A program made the translations under genes and the position numbers. A stretch of DNA of 64,000 nt, from positions 6,004,024 through 6,068,023 of the forward strand of contig OZ026598.1 of NCBI GenBank assembly GCA_964020085.1. The letters run 5' to 3'. Source of the DNA: Micromussa lordhowensis. Lineage: Eukaryota > Cnidaria > Anthozoa > Scleractinia > Lobophylliidae. The notes beneath the pieces were generated by a model that saw nothing but the letters and a program-made list of their open reading frames with translations, ran no database searches and had not been told where the DNA came from. Positions 45,686 through 56,995 of this stretch are shown one piece after another (position 1 is the stretch's first letter; each line of letters starts with the position of its first letter).

Positions 45686-48600
45686 TCAGCGATCGGCCAT
45701 TATTAGCACAAATGCTATAATGGATAACGCTACTGTCGACCATCCCCCGCCATATGACCAGCTGAAGAACACGTCAGATTGCCAGTTATGGAACGTATAG
45801 ACCAGCAAGGCAATAATCACCAAAATTGCTGGAAACAAAAACAATATGAGTAAAATGAAGCTTAGTTGTAACAATAATAGTTAATAATATTATTACATTC
45901 TTAAGATTGCTCTTAGATAATAATACATATCAAAAGTTACAATAATTTAAAGTCTACCTTGCTAACTTATATCTAAAACTAAGTATAGTTGTTACTCTAG
46001 TTGAATCTCTGGTCATTTTATTTTTAGTTATTTTTTACTATTCTTTTGCTTAGGGGATGCACAAAAGACCCAGGGTCAGTGCAAAATAGAATTGGCTCGC
46101 CTTGATTGTATATCAAACTACAACTTACAACAGTTATCAACACTTAATTTTGTGCTTTAGCATGAGTCACTGAATTATGATGTGCATGGAAAGTTTGGAG
46201 AACACAAAAAATGTAAGAGTTCCTTGTGGCAGAGCTGAGAGCAACACTTAACTAGCCTCTTCATTTCATTAAAGATTTACTGAAATTTAAGCAGCTAAAT
46301 AAATATAGCTGCTATGATCTCTGAGCTAGAGCATTTTACATTGAATATGCAAACCATCTATCTGATGAGTGAATACTTGTCTAACAAATGAAACCTTCAC
46401 TACCTGCAGCAACAAAGAGTCCTCCGATGAAGAATGAGGGGAATGGATGTCCTTTTCGACAGGCAGTAGTCACAATGGTAAAGACAAAAGCAACTAAATG
46501 GCAAATCAGGCCCAGGATCATGAATGCAATCGTTGCTCCATTCCAATCTGAAAATAATCAAAACCTTTACAATGACTTCTGCTAGAGCTATTAATATTAT
46601 AAAACTTATTCAACATCAAAGAGGTAGTACCCATACCAGACCTTTGGATTGATTATCTAGCAGTTGCCAGTCTCAAAGATTATCAAGAAAATTTAATGGG
46701 GTATGATTAACAGTCTTCAGAGAGGAACAAGCTTTTGCCAGGAATCAAAAAAAGTTGCCAGGGATATTGGCACATTCCTGAAAAATTTTTCTGGGATTTC
46801 ATTAATTAAGAATATTTCCCAAAAAATGGAAGGGTGCTTGGAGTTTTCAGGATTAAGTAAAACGTTAGTCTATTAAGTTGTTCCATAAAGGATGGCACTG
46901 CTCCTTTACTCTCGGAAACAAAATCTAGTAAATGATCTAAAAATGCTGGAAAATCATGCCTATTAAACGTCTTGTTAATTTGTTAGCACCTTGGGAAAAG
47001 CTAGTTAGAGAAAAGGGTCGGATTATATCGCACCAGGAAAACTCTCAGACATTTTAAAACACAACTGACGCAATCTATGCATGTGAATGTTCCTTATTGA
47101 TGGTAATTATTGTTTTGTTTTAATTGTTTTGCTTCTGTCTCTAAGCATCTGTGCATTGTTTGAATGACAACGTTGAACAGATACAACTGTTTTCACACAT
47201 ACATGTAGAAAGTTGACTGCAATTTTTCCTTCTGAGAACAAACTTCTAAGACAAAAGTGGCAAACTTTTAGGTGATTTTTACTCTAGTTTGTGATTGTGT
47301 CAACAATTTTACATAAACATGACACCAGACGTTTACACTGACTACTAAAGAACAAGCATAAAAGCAAATATATACCTCAATTGACAGTTATGGGAATTTA
47401 TTATTCCTTTAGATACCTCAAAATCACACCAGGGGGTCTTGTGCATAACACCTTACAGCACTATTTATGATTTAAGGTTTCAGTGGAAAAAAAAAAGTTT
47501 GGTACTACTTCCGATAAACTATTCCTCAGTTTTCAAAGTTCTTCAAAACGTTCAAATTAGAATGTGATACAATCCACGGTTTATCATGAAACTAATCATT
47601 GGAATTTAGTACGTAGAGTGTTCTAGAATCTATGACTGACACTCCAGGTGTGAAGCAATATTATTATAACTTTGTTACCAAAAGGTGTCTGCAATCATTA
47701 AATTGGAGGCTTTACAGTAAAACCCAAGTTTCACAAGTGGTTTGATGGTATAGATCATTTAGGTAATACTAAAAGCTTACACATTGTAAAAGAAACTTTT
47801 AAATATCATGGATCAGAAATATTGCAAATTATTAGTTAGAGTTCTTATTAATGATAAATTAATAATGGTGTGTGAGAAAATACATCCATCTCAATTTAAT
47901 TGTGTATCAGGCTTTTAGGAATCATCAATCACCTATGATGAGAGACAACAAATCGTACAAGTTAAGAAAGAAGTTGTGTGAAGAAGTTCAGTTAACTTAT
48001 ACATGGTATTTACTGATTCAAGAGTTTATAAACAAACTTTGCTTGTCAGATAGCACGAAATGCCATCTGCCAAGAAAACCGCCAAATTAGATCTATATGT
48101 ATTTTCATGTACTGGATGTTCAAAAATGTACCTGGTCTTCCTAAATCGTGCAAGTCTGTGCATCTATCAACTGCCAACACGGTGCCATTGACTGTAGTCT
48201 CAGAACAAGTTTGAAACAAGCCTTCGTGATGATATTGAACACCTTCGATTTCTTTGTCCTCCTTCCACCAGACTCGCCAAAAGTCGGTGGCGAGAGCTAA
48301 AATTCCCAGTAGAATTGCTGCTAAACAGCTTACAAAGCTTGTTATCACCTTGATCATTGTTTTCTAGCGGCTTTCGTACTCTCGAAGTTTCGCTATATTG
48401 CTACGTCGCTGGGTGTGTCAATTAATTTGCGAGGAATTTGCTGCTGGCTTCATTGAAATGCATACTTGCCATTTATGCTCGCTTCACTTCACCCATAACA
48501 ATATTTTACGTATGATTTTAGAACTTGCGGTGCGATGGTTCATTGGCTACAGTGACTACAACATCTTAAAAATTATTCAACAGAAATCCAGTGAACTAAA

Positions 48601-48992
48601 ACGTGAGATAAGTTCGCTGCGTCCATCGATTTTCCATTTTGAAATGCAGAGAAAGTATGCCTGCTATAAACAACAGAGCGCTTTACAACTCGGCGGTAGG
48701 CCAAGGTGTATCACGCCTATATATTTAAAAGAATAACCACATTCAAAAGTCACAAAATAAACTACTTGCCTGCCTGTACGTCTAGATAGCTCCCATCACA
48801 ATCATTTTCTAGGATTTTGTCAGTGATGTTATCCCTAACTTCGTAGCAGTGATAGAAAAGTCCTCTGTAGTGTGTGATATTTTGATTGTCAGAAATTATC
48901 ACCCACTGTATCCAGTACGTCGTGGCCAGGCTCAAAATGATCATCACCATCGCTGCAAAAGAGCAGACGATGGCTGTGATAACCTTGATCAT
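45686..48992 (-). CDS. Claudin/PMP22-like tetraspan protein with two alternative first exons
   Basis: Three coding exons per transcript on the minus strand. Shared exons are 46547-46404 (second and third membrane spans, starting DWNGATIAFMILGLICHL) and 45828-45686 (fourth span, ending IIAFVLIMADR and stop). Either of two first exons can join them in phase 1: 48357-48132 (75 codons, total 170 residues) or 48992-48770 (74 codons, total 169 residues). Both begin MIKVIT, have one membrane span and an extracellular loop with W, GLF and two cysteines (W27, GLF 46-48, C51, C66 in the proximal form; W27, GLF 44-46, C49, C65 in the distal form). This is the W-GLW-C-C pattern of claudins, PMP22 and relatives, which act at cell contacts or in membrane organisation. 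The distal first exon uses a GC donor (cag then gcaagt). Confidence 0.85.
46548..48131 (-). other. Intron of the tetraspan gene without recognised features
   Basis: I see no exon, clear repeat or RNA gene in this 1.6 kb. The plus-strand frame at 47872-48090 partly overlaps the first exon antisense and has no domain. Confidence 0.6.
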
Positions 48993-49669
48993 GATTTCGC
49001 CTTGTTTTCGAAGACAGACTAGAGGAATATAAATATCAACTCAATCACCGTTCGGTAAGTTTTCGAAGGCCGCCGTAAACTAACTCGCGCAAGGATTTAT
49101 GGGTATGAGCTTTCTCTCCCCATGAAACGCGGGTTAAAAGCGGGTCACTCGCGGGCTTCAATGGTGGCGGGATGGGGAGGGGAGAACAGCCTTTGTTCGA
49201 CAGCGGAAGTGGGATCTTGTCGTAGGCGTTCGGCTTGTCAGGTACCCGGGATCTAGGAGCAGAGCAAATATAAAAAAAGATGCTCTTTTCCCTTCTATGG
49301 TCTATTTTTTCACACTTTGTTTACGTGAAAATTCCCACCCTCACTTTATTTAGACTTCCTTTAGGCTTATCACGTGGAAGCAAAGATTGCGTGACGAGAT
49401 CAAAGAACCTCTGCGTGGGAGGTTTACGAGCTTTTTTACTAATCGGTGACGTCATTTGTTGAACCAAGGTTAAAGTTTCTAGCGCGTCCTACACAAAGAA
49501 GTTGTTCTCTATCATTCAACCTAGAAGAAAGTTTTGGTAAGTTATGAGCGCAAAACAGTATACTGCTATTTCAATTTTTAAATTACTAGTATTTGTCTCG
49601 GACGATTTTTATTTTAAAATGTGATGTGTTAGGTACGGTGGCCCATATATGCAATGCACAAATAAAAAT

Positions 49670-50185
49670 TTCAGTGCATATATATTGATCTGAACACATT
49701 ACGGACATGTTTTTGAGTGCACAAATATATATTTTCAGTGCACAAATATGTTTTTCGGTGCACAAGTAAGTTTCCCAGTGTAAAAATATATTTTTCAGTG
49801 CACAAATATGTTTTCCAGTGCACAAATAAGTTTCCCAGTGCACAAATATATTTTTCAGTGCACAAATACGGTTTTCCAGTGCACAAATAAGTTTCCCAGT
49901 GCACAAATATATTTTTCAGTGCACAAATATATTTTTCAGTGCAGAAATAAGTTTCCTAGTGCACAAATAAGTTTCCCAGTGCACAAATATATTTCCAGAG
50001 CACAAATATATTTTTCAATGCACACATATGTTTTTCAGTGTACAACTATGTTTCCAGTGCACAAATATGTTTTCCCGTGCACAGATATGTTTCCAGTACA
50101 CTAATATGTTTCAGTGCACAAATAAATTTCCCAGTGCACAAATAAATTTCCCAGTGCACAAATAAGTTTCCCAGTGCACAAAATT
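49670..50185. repeat. 20-bp minisatellite, left array
   Basis: About 24 units of a motif such as tttcccagtgcacaaataag. The variants tttttcagtgcacaaatata and ttttccagtgcacaaatatg are interspersed. Because the unit is mostly 20 bp and lacks stops in several frames, long frames with a repeating 20-residue pattern (ICALKNIFVHW-like) open on both strands. These are consequences of the repeat, not evidence of a protein. Confidence 0.95.
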
Positions 50186-50315
50186 ATTCCTGGCACCTAA
50201 TGGGCTAAAAATTGTTGAAAGACCCTGGGACTAGAATGTCAATGCCTTGTTTGCTGCGCTTTCGTTATAAGAAATCAGTTTTGGTCGCAAATAGAAGCCA
50301 TCTCTGATCGATCAA

Positions 50316-50415
50316 GTATGTTTTGCCGGAATTGCGGCAGAGGTTTGGAATCTTCAATTGCTTTTTTCCCAAATTGCGGAGCAAAAATGGGAAGCGGAGA
50401 CATCTTTATCCGCTA
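50316..50415 (+). pseudogene. Zinc-ribbon coding remnant in left arm
   Basis: The frame reads MFCRNCGRGLESSI, then FFPNCGAK, then stops. The CxxC...PNCG layout is the start of a zinc-ribbon domain of the kind found at the N-terminus of many small proteins, with the first cysteine of the second pair replaced by F. An adjacent frame stays open for 84 residues (50358-50612) without a recognised domain. The same remnant is present in the right arm, opposite strand. Confidence 0.5.
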
Positions 50416-50769
50416 GGGATAACATTGTTGGCGGTGCCTCACTAACGAACCAGACGAGCCGCAAGCCGATTACCACCTTCGGAGCCAGCAGCTCCTGCAG
50501 CAATCCCTACGTTCAAGCAGTTTCCTCAGTGTTTAAAAACTCTAAAAAGTGTCTTGGACCTCACGACTCCTGCAGTTCGCAAGGAAAAGATTGTTTCACC
50601 TTTATAGCTTAGCTTTGACAAGAATGTCTTTCAGGGATTTTCCTTTGCGAGTGTAAAATGAGGTAACTAGCCTACACGACTCCTACGGTTCGTGACATTT
50701 GTACATTTGCCGTTCTCTGTTCGGTCTCTCGACCTTTTTGTTGCTTCACTCGTGCTTATGAAGGGCACT

Positions 50770-51171
50770 TCACGTTGTGTTTTCAAGAGGAATTTTTAGT
50801 AGAGCTGAGCAGCACGAATTAATTGCTCTAAACAAATAGTTGGCGCGAACCGAATCGCAGTGTTTGTTTAGTGTTGGTTTCAGTTCTTTGATAAAAAACA
50901 TTTCAAAAACAAGACAATCAAATTTGTTCTGACACTTTCTTAAGATTCGAAATCTCTGTGCGATGTCTTCTGGCTCCATATCGTGCTGCTCTCTGAAGTG
51001 GTTTCCGATTGCCGACATAGGCTGCATCACATCACACAGGCCACACTGAAATGAATAATGCACCACGCACTGTTGACTCACAAGTGGCGGCTTGTCTTCC
51101 CTGACCTTAATTTCATCCTTGATATTTCTGCTTGTGTAAACTGGGGGTGAGAGGTCGAGAGGAGAGGTCAA
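50770..51171 (-). pseudogene. Penelope-like element, C-terminal GIY-YIG endonuclease remnant
   Basis: Minus-strand frame with QQCVVHYSFQCGLCDVM, then AIGNHFREQHD, FRILRKCQNKFDCLVFEMFF, IKELKPTLN and DSVRAN. This is the signature C-terminal part of Penelope-like retroelement proteins, which nick target DNA. The segment that should hold the GY-G and catalytic arginine motifs, between CDV and AIGNH, is missing, so it cannot be an active nuclease. The reverse transcriptase part is absent. The frame ends inside the left arm of the inverted repeat, as expected if that arm is the element's terminal region. Confidence 0.75.
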
Positions 51172-51189
51172 AACGTCGTGACTTTTTAG

Positions 51190-51322
51190 CGTTAGTTTTT
51201 ATTTCAAAATCCAGGAAATACGACAAGAAATAATTAAGAATTTGAACGGACCGGGATGTTCAGGAGGATATCGTTCGTATTGGCATGCTCTCAGGTTGAA
51301 AGGTATTCAAGTACCACGACGA
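51190..51322 (+). pseudogene. Fragment of an integrase-type transposase N-terminal region
   Basis: The plus frame reads EIRQEIIKNLNGPGCSGGY, then RSYWHALRLKGIQVPRRVVE and a stop. The GxRSxWHxLRL-x-IxVPRxxV pattern matches the helix-turn-helix region that precedes the catalytic core in a family of integrase-core proteins abundant in cnidarian and fish genomes. Only this piece is present, in the spacer of the inverted repeat. Confidence 0.55.
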
Positions 51323-51802
51323 GTGGTGGAATAAACCTAAACCTAAACATCGAGCGCGAGAAACATAAGCTCGATCAGATATATGCAAGAAACATAAGAA
51401 CGACTCTAGACAAACGTATAGCTTTCTCGAAGTAAAGCTACGGCGTCTCCGAAGTTAAAGTTAAAGCGTCTCCGAAGAAAAACGTAAGAGGACAAATATG
51501 ATATCCGTGATAAGAATCTACATACTGTACTTGCATGCAGTTTTAATCAAACAGCCGGGACCGGCGTCACACTATATGATGCAAGTAAGCAACATGTTCA
51601 CGGTAAATTTCATATTTTGTCCCTCGAAAGCATAGTCTTAGAGACATATCTTGCATAAGAGATGAGCCTAAGCAATGTATAACAGCATATATAAACACAT
51701 GGCAAATTACAGAGGTGTCAAACTCTGCAAAGCGACATGCCGATAACAGCGGAAACTATGCACACATATGACCTCTAAATATTGCTATAGCACAGTCTAA
51801 CA

Positions 51803-52997
51803 GCTCAGCTCTACTAAAAATTCCTCTTGAAAACACAACGTGAAGTGCCCTTCATAAGCACGAGTGAAGCAACAAAAAGGTCGAGAGACCGAACAGAGAA
51901 CGGCAAATGTACAAATGTCACGAACCGTAGGAGTCGTGTAGGCTAGTCACCTCATTTTACACTCGCAAAGGAAAATCCCTGAAAGACATTCTTGTCAAAG
52001 CTAAGCTATAAAGGCGAAACAATCTTTTCCTTGCGAACTGCAGGAGTCGTGAGGTCCAAGACACTTTTTAGAGTTTTTAACTACTGAGGAAACTGCTTGA
52101 ACGTAGGGATTGCTGCAGGAGCTGCTGGCTCCGAAGGTGGTAATCGGCTTGCGGCTCGCCTGGTTCGTTAGTGAAGCACCGCCAACAATGTTATCCCTAG
52201 CGGATAAAGATGTCTCCGCTTCCCATTTTTGCTCCGCAATTTGGGAAAAAAGCAATTGAAGATTCCAAACCTCTGCCGCAATTCCGGCAAAACATGCTTG
52301 ATCGATCAGAGATGGCTTCTATTTGCGACCAAAACTGATTTCTTATAACGAAAGCGCAGCAAACAAGGCATTGACATTCTAGTCCCAGGGTCTTTCAACA
52401 ATTTTTAGCCCATTTGGTGCCAGGAATAATTTTGTGCACTGGGAAACTTATTTGTGCACTGGGAAATTTATTTGTGCACTGGGAAATTTATTTGTGCACT
52501 GAAACATATTAGTGTACTGGAAACATATCTGTGCACGGGAAAACATATTTGTGCACTGGAAACATAGTTGTGCACTGAAAAACATATGTGTGCATTGAAA
52601 AATATATTTGTGCACTGGAAATATATTTGTGCACTGGGAAACTTATTTCTGCACTGGAAAATATATTTGTGCACTGAAAAATATATTTCTGCACTGGAAA
52701 ATATATTTGTGCACTGGGAAAGTTATTTGTGCACTGGGATACTTATTTCTGCACTGGAAAACATATTTGTGCACCGAAAAATATATTTGTGCACTGGGAA
52801 ACTTATTTGTGCACTGGAAACATATTTGTGCACTGAAAAATATATTTTTACACTGGGAAACTTACTTGTGCACCGAAAAACATATTTGTGCACTGAAAAT
52901 ATATATTTGTGCACTCAAAAACATGTCCGTAATGTGTTCAGATCAATATATATGCACTGAAATTTTTATTTGTGCATTGCATATATGGGCCACCGTA
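51803..52997. repeat. Right arm of the 3.4-kb inverted repeat
   Basis: Near-identical reverse complement of 49634-50810, ending ggccaccgta. It contains the second minisatellite array and the second copy of the zinc-ribbon remnant (minus strand). The 992-bp spacer between the arms contains the two transposon-protein fragments. Confidence 0.8.
52432..52980. repeat. 20-bp minisatellite, right array
   Basis: Reverse-complement array of the same unit (cttatttgtgcactgggaaa and variants). It is slightly longer than the left array, so the two have gained or lost units independently since the arms formed. The 130- and 157-residue frames across it are repeat artefacts. Confidence 0.95.
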
Positions 52998-54543
52998 GTT
53001 AGGCCACCTACCAGTTGTATAGTTTTGAAGTTTGCCAACTTTTTAATAAAACAAGAAACCAGCTGTAATGACAAATACTAGACGTACTAAGAAGTTCCTT
53101 TTATAATCCCGACTTTTAGCTGAGTCCACTTTTTTCACGTAATTTGTTTTCAGTTTTAAAAAAAATAGACTATTTGGTCCGTGCAGCTCTCCTAAAGTTT
53201 CTTTTCCATACGTGATTCTGTGAAATTCCTGTCACTCGATCACCACTTAATGTATCAACAACATAGCAACAGCTTGAATTTGATAGGTCAATTTTCGTTG
53301 TAACAGGATCGTGTGCGTGAACTGTGTTTAATTTGTCTTTTAATTTGCTTGCACACCATGAGTGGGAAATCGAGTTCCTTGCAATCGTCTTCTTCACAAT
53401 GAATGGGCAAATTGAACACCGATGAAAAGGTCAGGGCTTTAATACATTTGAAAGTTTTTAATTCCCAGTGAATAATTAATTTCAAACGACTTGACCACAA
53501 AGTTGCCAAATGAGGCGCTCACTGTCAGCTAACTCTGATTGGTGCTTTAAAGGAAAATTTGCAATCTACTGTACGAAGTGAACGTAATTTGAAATATTAT
53601 TTAGTCGACGGTCATCTATCAGTCACTGCCGTATGCCAAAACAAAATCGCCAAAACTTGCGTTGAGGCTTTGTGTAAATAATGTGCTGAATGTGGCGTTG
53701 GAATTGCGACACAACTTGCATGGAACATAAGTAATAAATATAACTTGTTTCGTAACAGCACACTGCGTCGAGTAGTCTTAAGCTGTACAAATGTGATGTT
53801 TATTTGTACGTCCCGTGAAGTAATGACTCATAAACTTCGTAAACGTTGAAGAGCATGATAATCTCGCGTCAATTTCAGCCGCCCTCGTCTGGTTGTTGGC
53901 GATCACGTTTAATGAGCGGTCAGTTTAAATTCGAACCAAACTCAGGCTGCAAGTCTCTAGCTAGAAATGAAAAGGTTAAACAGCGATGTCGGAGTACCTG
54001 TATTTTGAAATCTCCAAATTATTAAAAAGAAATTTCATAGTTTGGCGCAAAAGCTGCCGATGTCAACCATATTCTACAAGGAACCTGCTGGGAAAGATAG
54101 AAATAGCCACAGGGAAGGAGGGGCCCATCAGTGAAAATTCCAGGTCAGTTAAGGTGTAGCCTAATGCATCAGTGAATTATAGCAATGCCCATTTCCTTCT
54201 TGGGGGTGAGGCATTTGGACCAGGCATTTGCCTATGCCCAGTGTATTTGGCACCCTAGTGGTTTTGGTCTCACAATTGGCAGAGAATGCAAATGAGATAT
54301 TTTCGACACTATGGGAGGATAAATGCGATGTAAACAAATTGCAATTCAAAATTATGCTGGTGCATGAAACTTTTGAGCCCAGCCAGGGGTGGGACATTTG
54401 CCTTTCTTTTTTCTCACACCCCAGGTAGTTTGACCCACTGGTTTGTCCACACCTTTTATGAAGATGGACAAGGGGGGAGATGGGCACTTCTGAAGTTGAC
54501 ACATGTATAACATGCTTTCTGTGAATTATTCACTAATATATAG
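52998..54543. other. Intergenic stretch without recognised features
   Basis: I see no exon or clear repeat. It precedes the seven-span gene and may hold that gene's promoter or untranslated exon. The small frames present have no domain. Confidence 0.5.
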
Positions 54544-56657
54544 ATGCGCCGATTTGAAAGCTTGGGTATCCAGGAAAGCAGTGACTCTGTCAAGGTTCCC
54601 ATTCTGAAAGCAGCTGAACTTGGTGAAAGATGGCCAGTTCTCCTTTGGTTCTACTTGAAGACATTAGGACTTTATCATTCTGGTACGTTTGACAACAATA
54701 GCACACTCCTTTTATATTTAATGCATGCCTGGACACTTGAACTCTCTCACACCACTGACATTGTGCAGACTTACCGGTATATGATACAGATTTGAACCAA
54801 CTCCATGTGGGTTTGACATTCTTGGCACTGTGAAAGTAAATTGTCAGTTGCCCAAGAAAATACAAGCACACTAGTACATTGATCAGGCCTTGACAGACAA
54901 ACAAGGATCAAGGGTTTAACACAATCAACATTTAAGGGACAGTATCCTTGTGATAATGAGTATGGCTGGTAGCAGGCTATAAATTTGCTTTATTACCTTG
55001 CAATAGAAAGAAAAACAAAATGCCAAAAGTGGTGAAAGCAAAGAAATATCATCCAAAAAGAAAATAAGATTAAATCTGACAAAAAGATTCAAAATTTCAC
55101 AAGTCAGAGCTGACTTTTTTATCAAAACTGATGAACTGTGATCCTTTTAATCTTAAAATAATTATTCTGTTCCTCTGTAGAAGTATTTAATTGAATATTT
55201 GGCGACATATTTGATAACATATGAAAATTAGGAAAAAGAAAATTTCGATAATCAGCCAGGACATTGTATATGACCTAACAATGTGTAGTATAGTGATTCC
55301 ATCCCCACAGATGAGAGTTCATTACGACTTCCTAAAATGTCTGGGGGCTACCCACTTTCTTTCAGGCACACCGATGTTTTGTTTTCATAATCTATCTGCT
55401 ATTTATTTATTTATTTTTGTTTTAGGCCGCCTTGTTCGCCCCAAACTGTGCAGCAGATGTGAACGCTCAAAGAAACGGGAAGCATTTTACTATACTGAAA
55501 ATCAGTGCAAGGTGTGCGACAGCCTGACGTGGGATCACAGGGGCGTACCGACTATTGTCACAGATGGCGGCATTGGGTCATCATTCTTCAATCATTGTGG
55601 AAGTGGTTTTCTGTCACTGATGTGGCTTCTTCTTATCACTGGTGTCACGCTAGCAAACATCATACTGTTAATAACGCGCTACCATGATGCAGATTGCGAC
55701 ATAGTCCATGTGCTTGCCTGGATTGGCATGAAACTCTTACTGTACATTGGCCCCTTTACGTGCCTCATTTCTGTTGTCCACACTACATGGCCAACAGTTT
55801 TCATGGGAAGTTGGTCAAATGCCTTGGCAGTAGAATTTCTTGTCCACAGGATGAGATTTGTCAACATGAAGAACAAGCAGTTTGCTGGTTACGCCCTCTT
55901 CCTTGGAAGCCTTGCAGTAATGTGCACACAGTGCCTCAAGATAACGGCACCCTATTTTGACCCAGTGCTCGTCTCGTCCATGTCTGCTAATGCCTCCATT
56001 TCTGGACTGACTACACTTGTTCCTCTTCACTTTTTTATCGTCATAGAGGGGTACATCAACTTTGGTGGATTCTGTTACTTAGTGTACCTTTTGCGTTGCA
56101 GCTATGAGTCAGAGATTCGACTTATCGCAAAGTTTCTGCGTGACAACATTGGAGACATTGACTTGTGCAGAGCTCGCTTGGCAGAGGCATTTGACGCATA
56201 TCACATATTTCGTGAATTTGCCTCAGGTTGGATTGCCTTGAACCTAATTTTAAGCACAGTTTGCCTTCTCCTTGAGTTGCATATGTGGATTGTGGAAACT
56301 GCACCATTGGCCTTTTTTCAGTATGAGCACTCATTCTTGCTATTCTTCTTTTTATTGCTGCCAATTGTCTCCCTTGGTAATGTTGATGTAGATTATCTGT
56401 GGAATCGACTGGTTCGTCAAGTCAGTCGTCAACGCTTCTCAGAACAAGAAAAATCCTGGGACAAACTGATGCAGTTCCTTCAAGAGCAGCGTGCAGGGAC
56501 CCGTCCGTGGCAAGCAGTACTTGCGTTCTTCTTGTCAGCAATTGCCATCTTCTCAGCAATCCAGTTCAGATTGTGGTCTAATAACCAGAAGGTTGTTAAT
56601 GTCTATACCAATACAAATGGTACTTTGTCACTGATGCAGAAGTTTCACTACAATTGA
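54544..56657 (+). CDS. Seven-span membrane protein, gustatory-receptor-like layout
   Basis: Two exons, 54544-54682 and 55426-56657, join in phase 1 (g then tttttgttttag acceptor) to give 456 residues. The N-terminal 107 residues include a possible zinc knuckle, C55-x2-C58 with C74-x2-C77. Seven hydrophobic spans follow at roughly 108-131, 142-170, 195-213, 240-270, 320-345, 355-380 and 408-428. The loop between spans 4 and 5 is long and helical (SEIRLIAKFLRDN, RARLAEAFDAY), and span 7 ends in QF (426-427) close to the C-terminus. That arrangement, with a helical loop before span 5 and a QF-bearing last span, is how gustatory-receptor-like (Gr/Grl) ion channels are built. The zinc-knuckle N-terminus is not typical. 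The start at 54544 could instead be internal if an upstream exon exists; the preceding AG is weak. Confidence 0.7.
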
Positions 56658-56989
56658 CCATGTAATGCAACCATTAGTTAGTGAGGAATACTTGAACCTG
56701 ACAAGCTTGTAATCAAGGCTAGAAGGTGATTCTAAAAATGAATCGGTGGGACATTTTAGAAAAGGTGACCTTGTGATTGGTGATGATTGGGAAAAATAGC
56801 TGTCAGTATAAAAACAGAGTTATTTGACTGTGGTTTAATGGTGATTATAACTAACAACAAATCACAATAAGCTCCGCTACAAATCATTTATAGTGAAGCC
56901 TCTCGCAGTTTGTTCCACTGCAGACTTAAAAAAAGCCATATTTTAGTTTATCACTCCACATTTTTGTTTCAAGGAAGTTACAGTGATTC

Positions 56990-56995
56990 AATAAA
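56990..56995 (+). terminator. Candidate poly(A) signal of the seven-span gene
   Basis: AATAAA about 330 bp after the stop codon. Another AATAAA-like site lies near 57348. No transcript end can be seen from sequence. Confidence 0.35.

Larger units (their letters stand above)
49634..50810. repeat. Left arm of a 3.4-kb inverted repeat (Penelope-like terminal repeat)
   Basis: From tacggtggcccatatatgc to tttttagtagagctgagc, this arm is the near-identical reverse complement of 51803-52997. It holds a minisatellite (49670-50185), a short zinc-ribbon coding remnant (50316-50415) and a tail that overlaps the end of a GIY-YIG frame. Arms differ by scattered substitutions and by the number of minisatellite units. 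Inverted terminal repeats are known for Penelope-like elements, which makes that the best reading. Confidence 0.8.

Noticed and set aside
49586..50104. Long frames on both strands with a repeating ICALKNIFVHW-like peptide
   Set aside because: They follow from a 20-bp tandem repeat that lacks stops; the same frames appear in mirror image at 52468-53081, and there is no codon-level conservation or start context.
49670..50185. Possible CRISPR-like array of short repeats
   Set aside because: Units are directly adjacent with no unique spacers, and the surroundings are animal nuclear DNA.
55694..55960. Frames inside the seven-span exon on both strands
   Set aside because: Shadows of the main 411-codon frame.
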